NCBI GenBank assembly: GCA_011947345.1
Contig: JAAVTG010000039.1
Coordinates: forward strand, 248,001 to 312,000
Reading direction: 5' to 3'
Source of the DNA: Phytophthora quininea
Lineage: Eukaryota; Oomycota; Peronosporomycetes; Peronosporales; Peronosporaceae
Length of the DNA stretch: 64,000 nucleotides
The notes under the pieces were generated by a model. That model did not search any database. It was not told where the DNA came from and saw only the letters and a program-made list of their open reading frames with translations. This document shows, piece by piece, positions 62,964 through 64,000 of the stretch; positions within the stretch are counted from its first letter, which is position 1, and every line of letters begins with the position of its first letter. Position numbers and translations under genes: made by a program.

Positions 62964-64000
62964 ATGGCAACCATTGCTGATCCAAGCGACCCCAAGAGCA
63001 AGAACCTCGCAGTCGCTTCACCGATTGATTTTCAAGAGATCAAGACCCCGAATGAACTTGAAGGCGGCGCGTTGAGACCGGGAGGACCCCCAAACATCTA
63101 CAGTCGCGAGGCAATTGGCGTTCTCATCCAGTACGGCGCTCTGGGGGTGATCAATGGGACTCTCTACGCATTAGTTTATCCTTTCCTCAACAATTATCTA
63201 CGCATGTCCGGCACGGCCACCGCCTCCGCCAAGGTGCTGGTTCGTATCCCATGGACCTTCCGCATGTTCTTCGGCATCCTGTCCGACTGCTTCCCGATAT
63301 TCGGCTATCGCCGTCGCCCGTACATGGTGTTTGGGTGGATCTTCGCGACGATCTGTCTGCTGCTGATGGTCATCTTCCCCACCGGCGAGCCGTACTACGG
63401 AGACCCGGACCTCGCGTACGTTGCCACCGCCAACCTCACCGATGCTCAAATCGCACTCATTAACGAAGATGCGCCGTCGAATGGCACTAAGTTCATCCTG
63501 CTCATGATCTTCGCTAACCTCGGCATGACCATGTCCATCGCCGCGTCCGACGGAATGGTCATCGAGTTCGCTCAGCGCGAACCGGACGCGATCCGCGGCT
63601 CGGCGCTGACAATGATGCAAGTGTTCAAGCAGGTCATGTCCATCTTCTCGTCTGCGATGGTTGGCTTCGGTCTCAACGGCGCCGATTTTGGTGGTTCCTT
63701 CTCCGGGTCGATGGGGTGCACGCCATCTCCGCTGTGTGCTGCCGCAGCACTCGTCGCTACCGTGTCGTCCTGGTTGTTCGTGGCGGAGACGAAGGAGCCG
63801 GCCAAGTCGTTTCGAGACTACATTCGACTCCTGTTCGACTTGGTGCAGCACCGAGTGGTGTATCAACTCATCGCCTTCCGGTTCTTCTATTTTGTCTTCT
63901 CGCTCATGAGTGTGACGGCCGTGAGCCCCATTGAGAGCTTGTGGGCAAAGGTGGAGCCTGTGAATGACGCCATCTCTAACATCCTTGCTGCAATTATCTC
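62964..64000 (+). CDS. BT1/folate-biopterin transporter family protein (3' truncated by window)
   Basis: An open frame from ATG 62964 runs 345 codons without a stop to the end of the window. It begins MATIADPSDPKSKNLAVASP, with a cytosolic leader of about 45 residues, then enters MFS-type membrane spans. Family features are EAIGVLIQYGALGVINGTLY, KVLVRIPWTFRMFFGILSDC, FPIFGYRRRPYMVFGWIF (the conserved G-x-R-R-x-P-Y loop), ANLGMTMSIAASDGMVIEFA and SALTMMQVFKQVMSIFSSAM. BT1 transporters move folate, biopterin or related compounds and are strongly expanded in oomycetes. The substrate cannot be told. There is no frame break in the part visible. Confidence 0.88.
   Translation, partial: MATIADPSDPKSKNLAVASPIDFQEIKTPNELEGGALRPGGPPNIYSREAIGVLIQYGALGVINGTLYALVYPFLNNYLRMSGTATASAKVLVRIPWTFRMFFGILSDCFPIFGYRRRPYMVFGWIFATICLLLMVIFPTGEPYYGDPDLAYVATANLTDAQIALINEDAPSNGTKFILLMIFANLGMTMSIAASDGMVIEFAQREPDAIRGSALTMMQVFKQVMSIFSSAMVGFGLNGADFGGSFSGSMGCTPSPLCAAAALVATVSSWLFVAETKEPAKSFRDYIRLLFDLVQHRVVYQLIAFRFFYFVFSLMSVTAVSPIESLWAKVEPVNDAISNILAAII

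Noticed and set aside
1..64000. RXLR or Crinkler effectors
   Set aside because: I checked the visible signal-peptide proteins. None shows RXLR-dEER or LFLAK-type motifs after the leader.
1..64000. CRISPR arrays, rRNA genes or bacterial contamination
   Set aside because: No regularly spaced short repeats or rRNA landmarks were seen, and spliceosomal introns run throughout the window.

Overview
The window reads as nuclear DNA of an oomycete of the Phytophthora/Pythium grade. The evidence is short GT-AG introns (about 50-90 nt), compact genes on both strands roughly 2 kb apart, strong G/C preference at third codon positions, and oomycete-type gene content: a GPCR fused to a phosphatidylinositol phosphate kinase, a BT1/folate-biopterin transporter, a proton-pumping pyrophosphatase, a PAN-module secreted repeat protein, and several flagellar genes. 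I cannot name the species. I saw no rRNA, convincing tRNA, CRISPR array, transposase or RXLR-type effector.

Layout. 0.9-10.7 kb: TIP41-like phosphatase regulator, a DODA/LigB-type dioxygenase (copy A), a Lys-rich type I membrane protein, a NIPA-like transporter, a second type I membrane protein, a Vti1-like SNARE, a broken secretory gene, and Kae1/OSGEP. 11-14.4 kb: a CFAP97-like protein, a low-complexity protein and a telobox Myb protein. 14.4-19.1 kb: four more dioxygenase genes (B, C, D on minus, E on plus), one with a signal peptide. 19.3-29.4 kb: VMA21 divergent from an AMSH-like deubiquitinase, anamorsin, a KH protein, a PhoD-like phosphatase and a MORN/IQ/WW protein. 29.4-44.8 kb: a secreted PAN/repeat protein, a formin with seven CCDC53-like motifs, meckelin (TMEM67), an ER-type CULT+MRH protein, a thioredoxin-fold membrane protein and a PX protein. 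44.8-50 kb: an EF-hand-like protein, an unidentified spliced gene and the V-PPase. 50.3-57.8 kb: a 2.6-kb near-perfect inverted duplication carrying an epimerase gene in each arm, followed by a diverged third epimerase copy. 58-64 kb: the GPCR-PIPK, an RIIa/EF-hand protein and a truncated BT1 transporter.

Themes. Flagellar or ciliary proteins recur (CFAP97-like, MORN/IQ/WW, meckelin, RIIa/EF-hand), as expected for an organism with zoospores. Endomembrane functions recur as well (Vti1, VMA21, AMSH, CULT-MRH, PX, epimerases). The strongest candidates for something under-described are the predicted ER-lumenal CULT+MRH fusion, the five-member dioxygenase family with one predicted secreted member, and the inverted epimerase duplication.

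Caution. Most multi-exon genes need one to four single-base corrections to stay in frame. Nearly all look like a missing base, often in a short homopolymer, with otherwise intact conserved protein on both sides. I read these mainly as draft-assembly errors, so I annotate each gene across its full span and state where the frame breaks. Exon positions come from reading GT-AG sites by eye.
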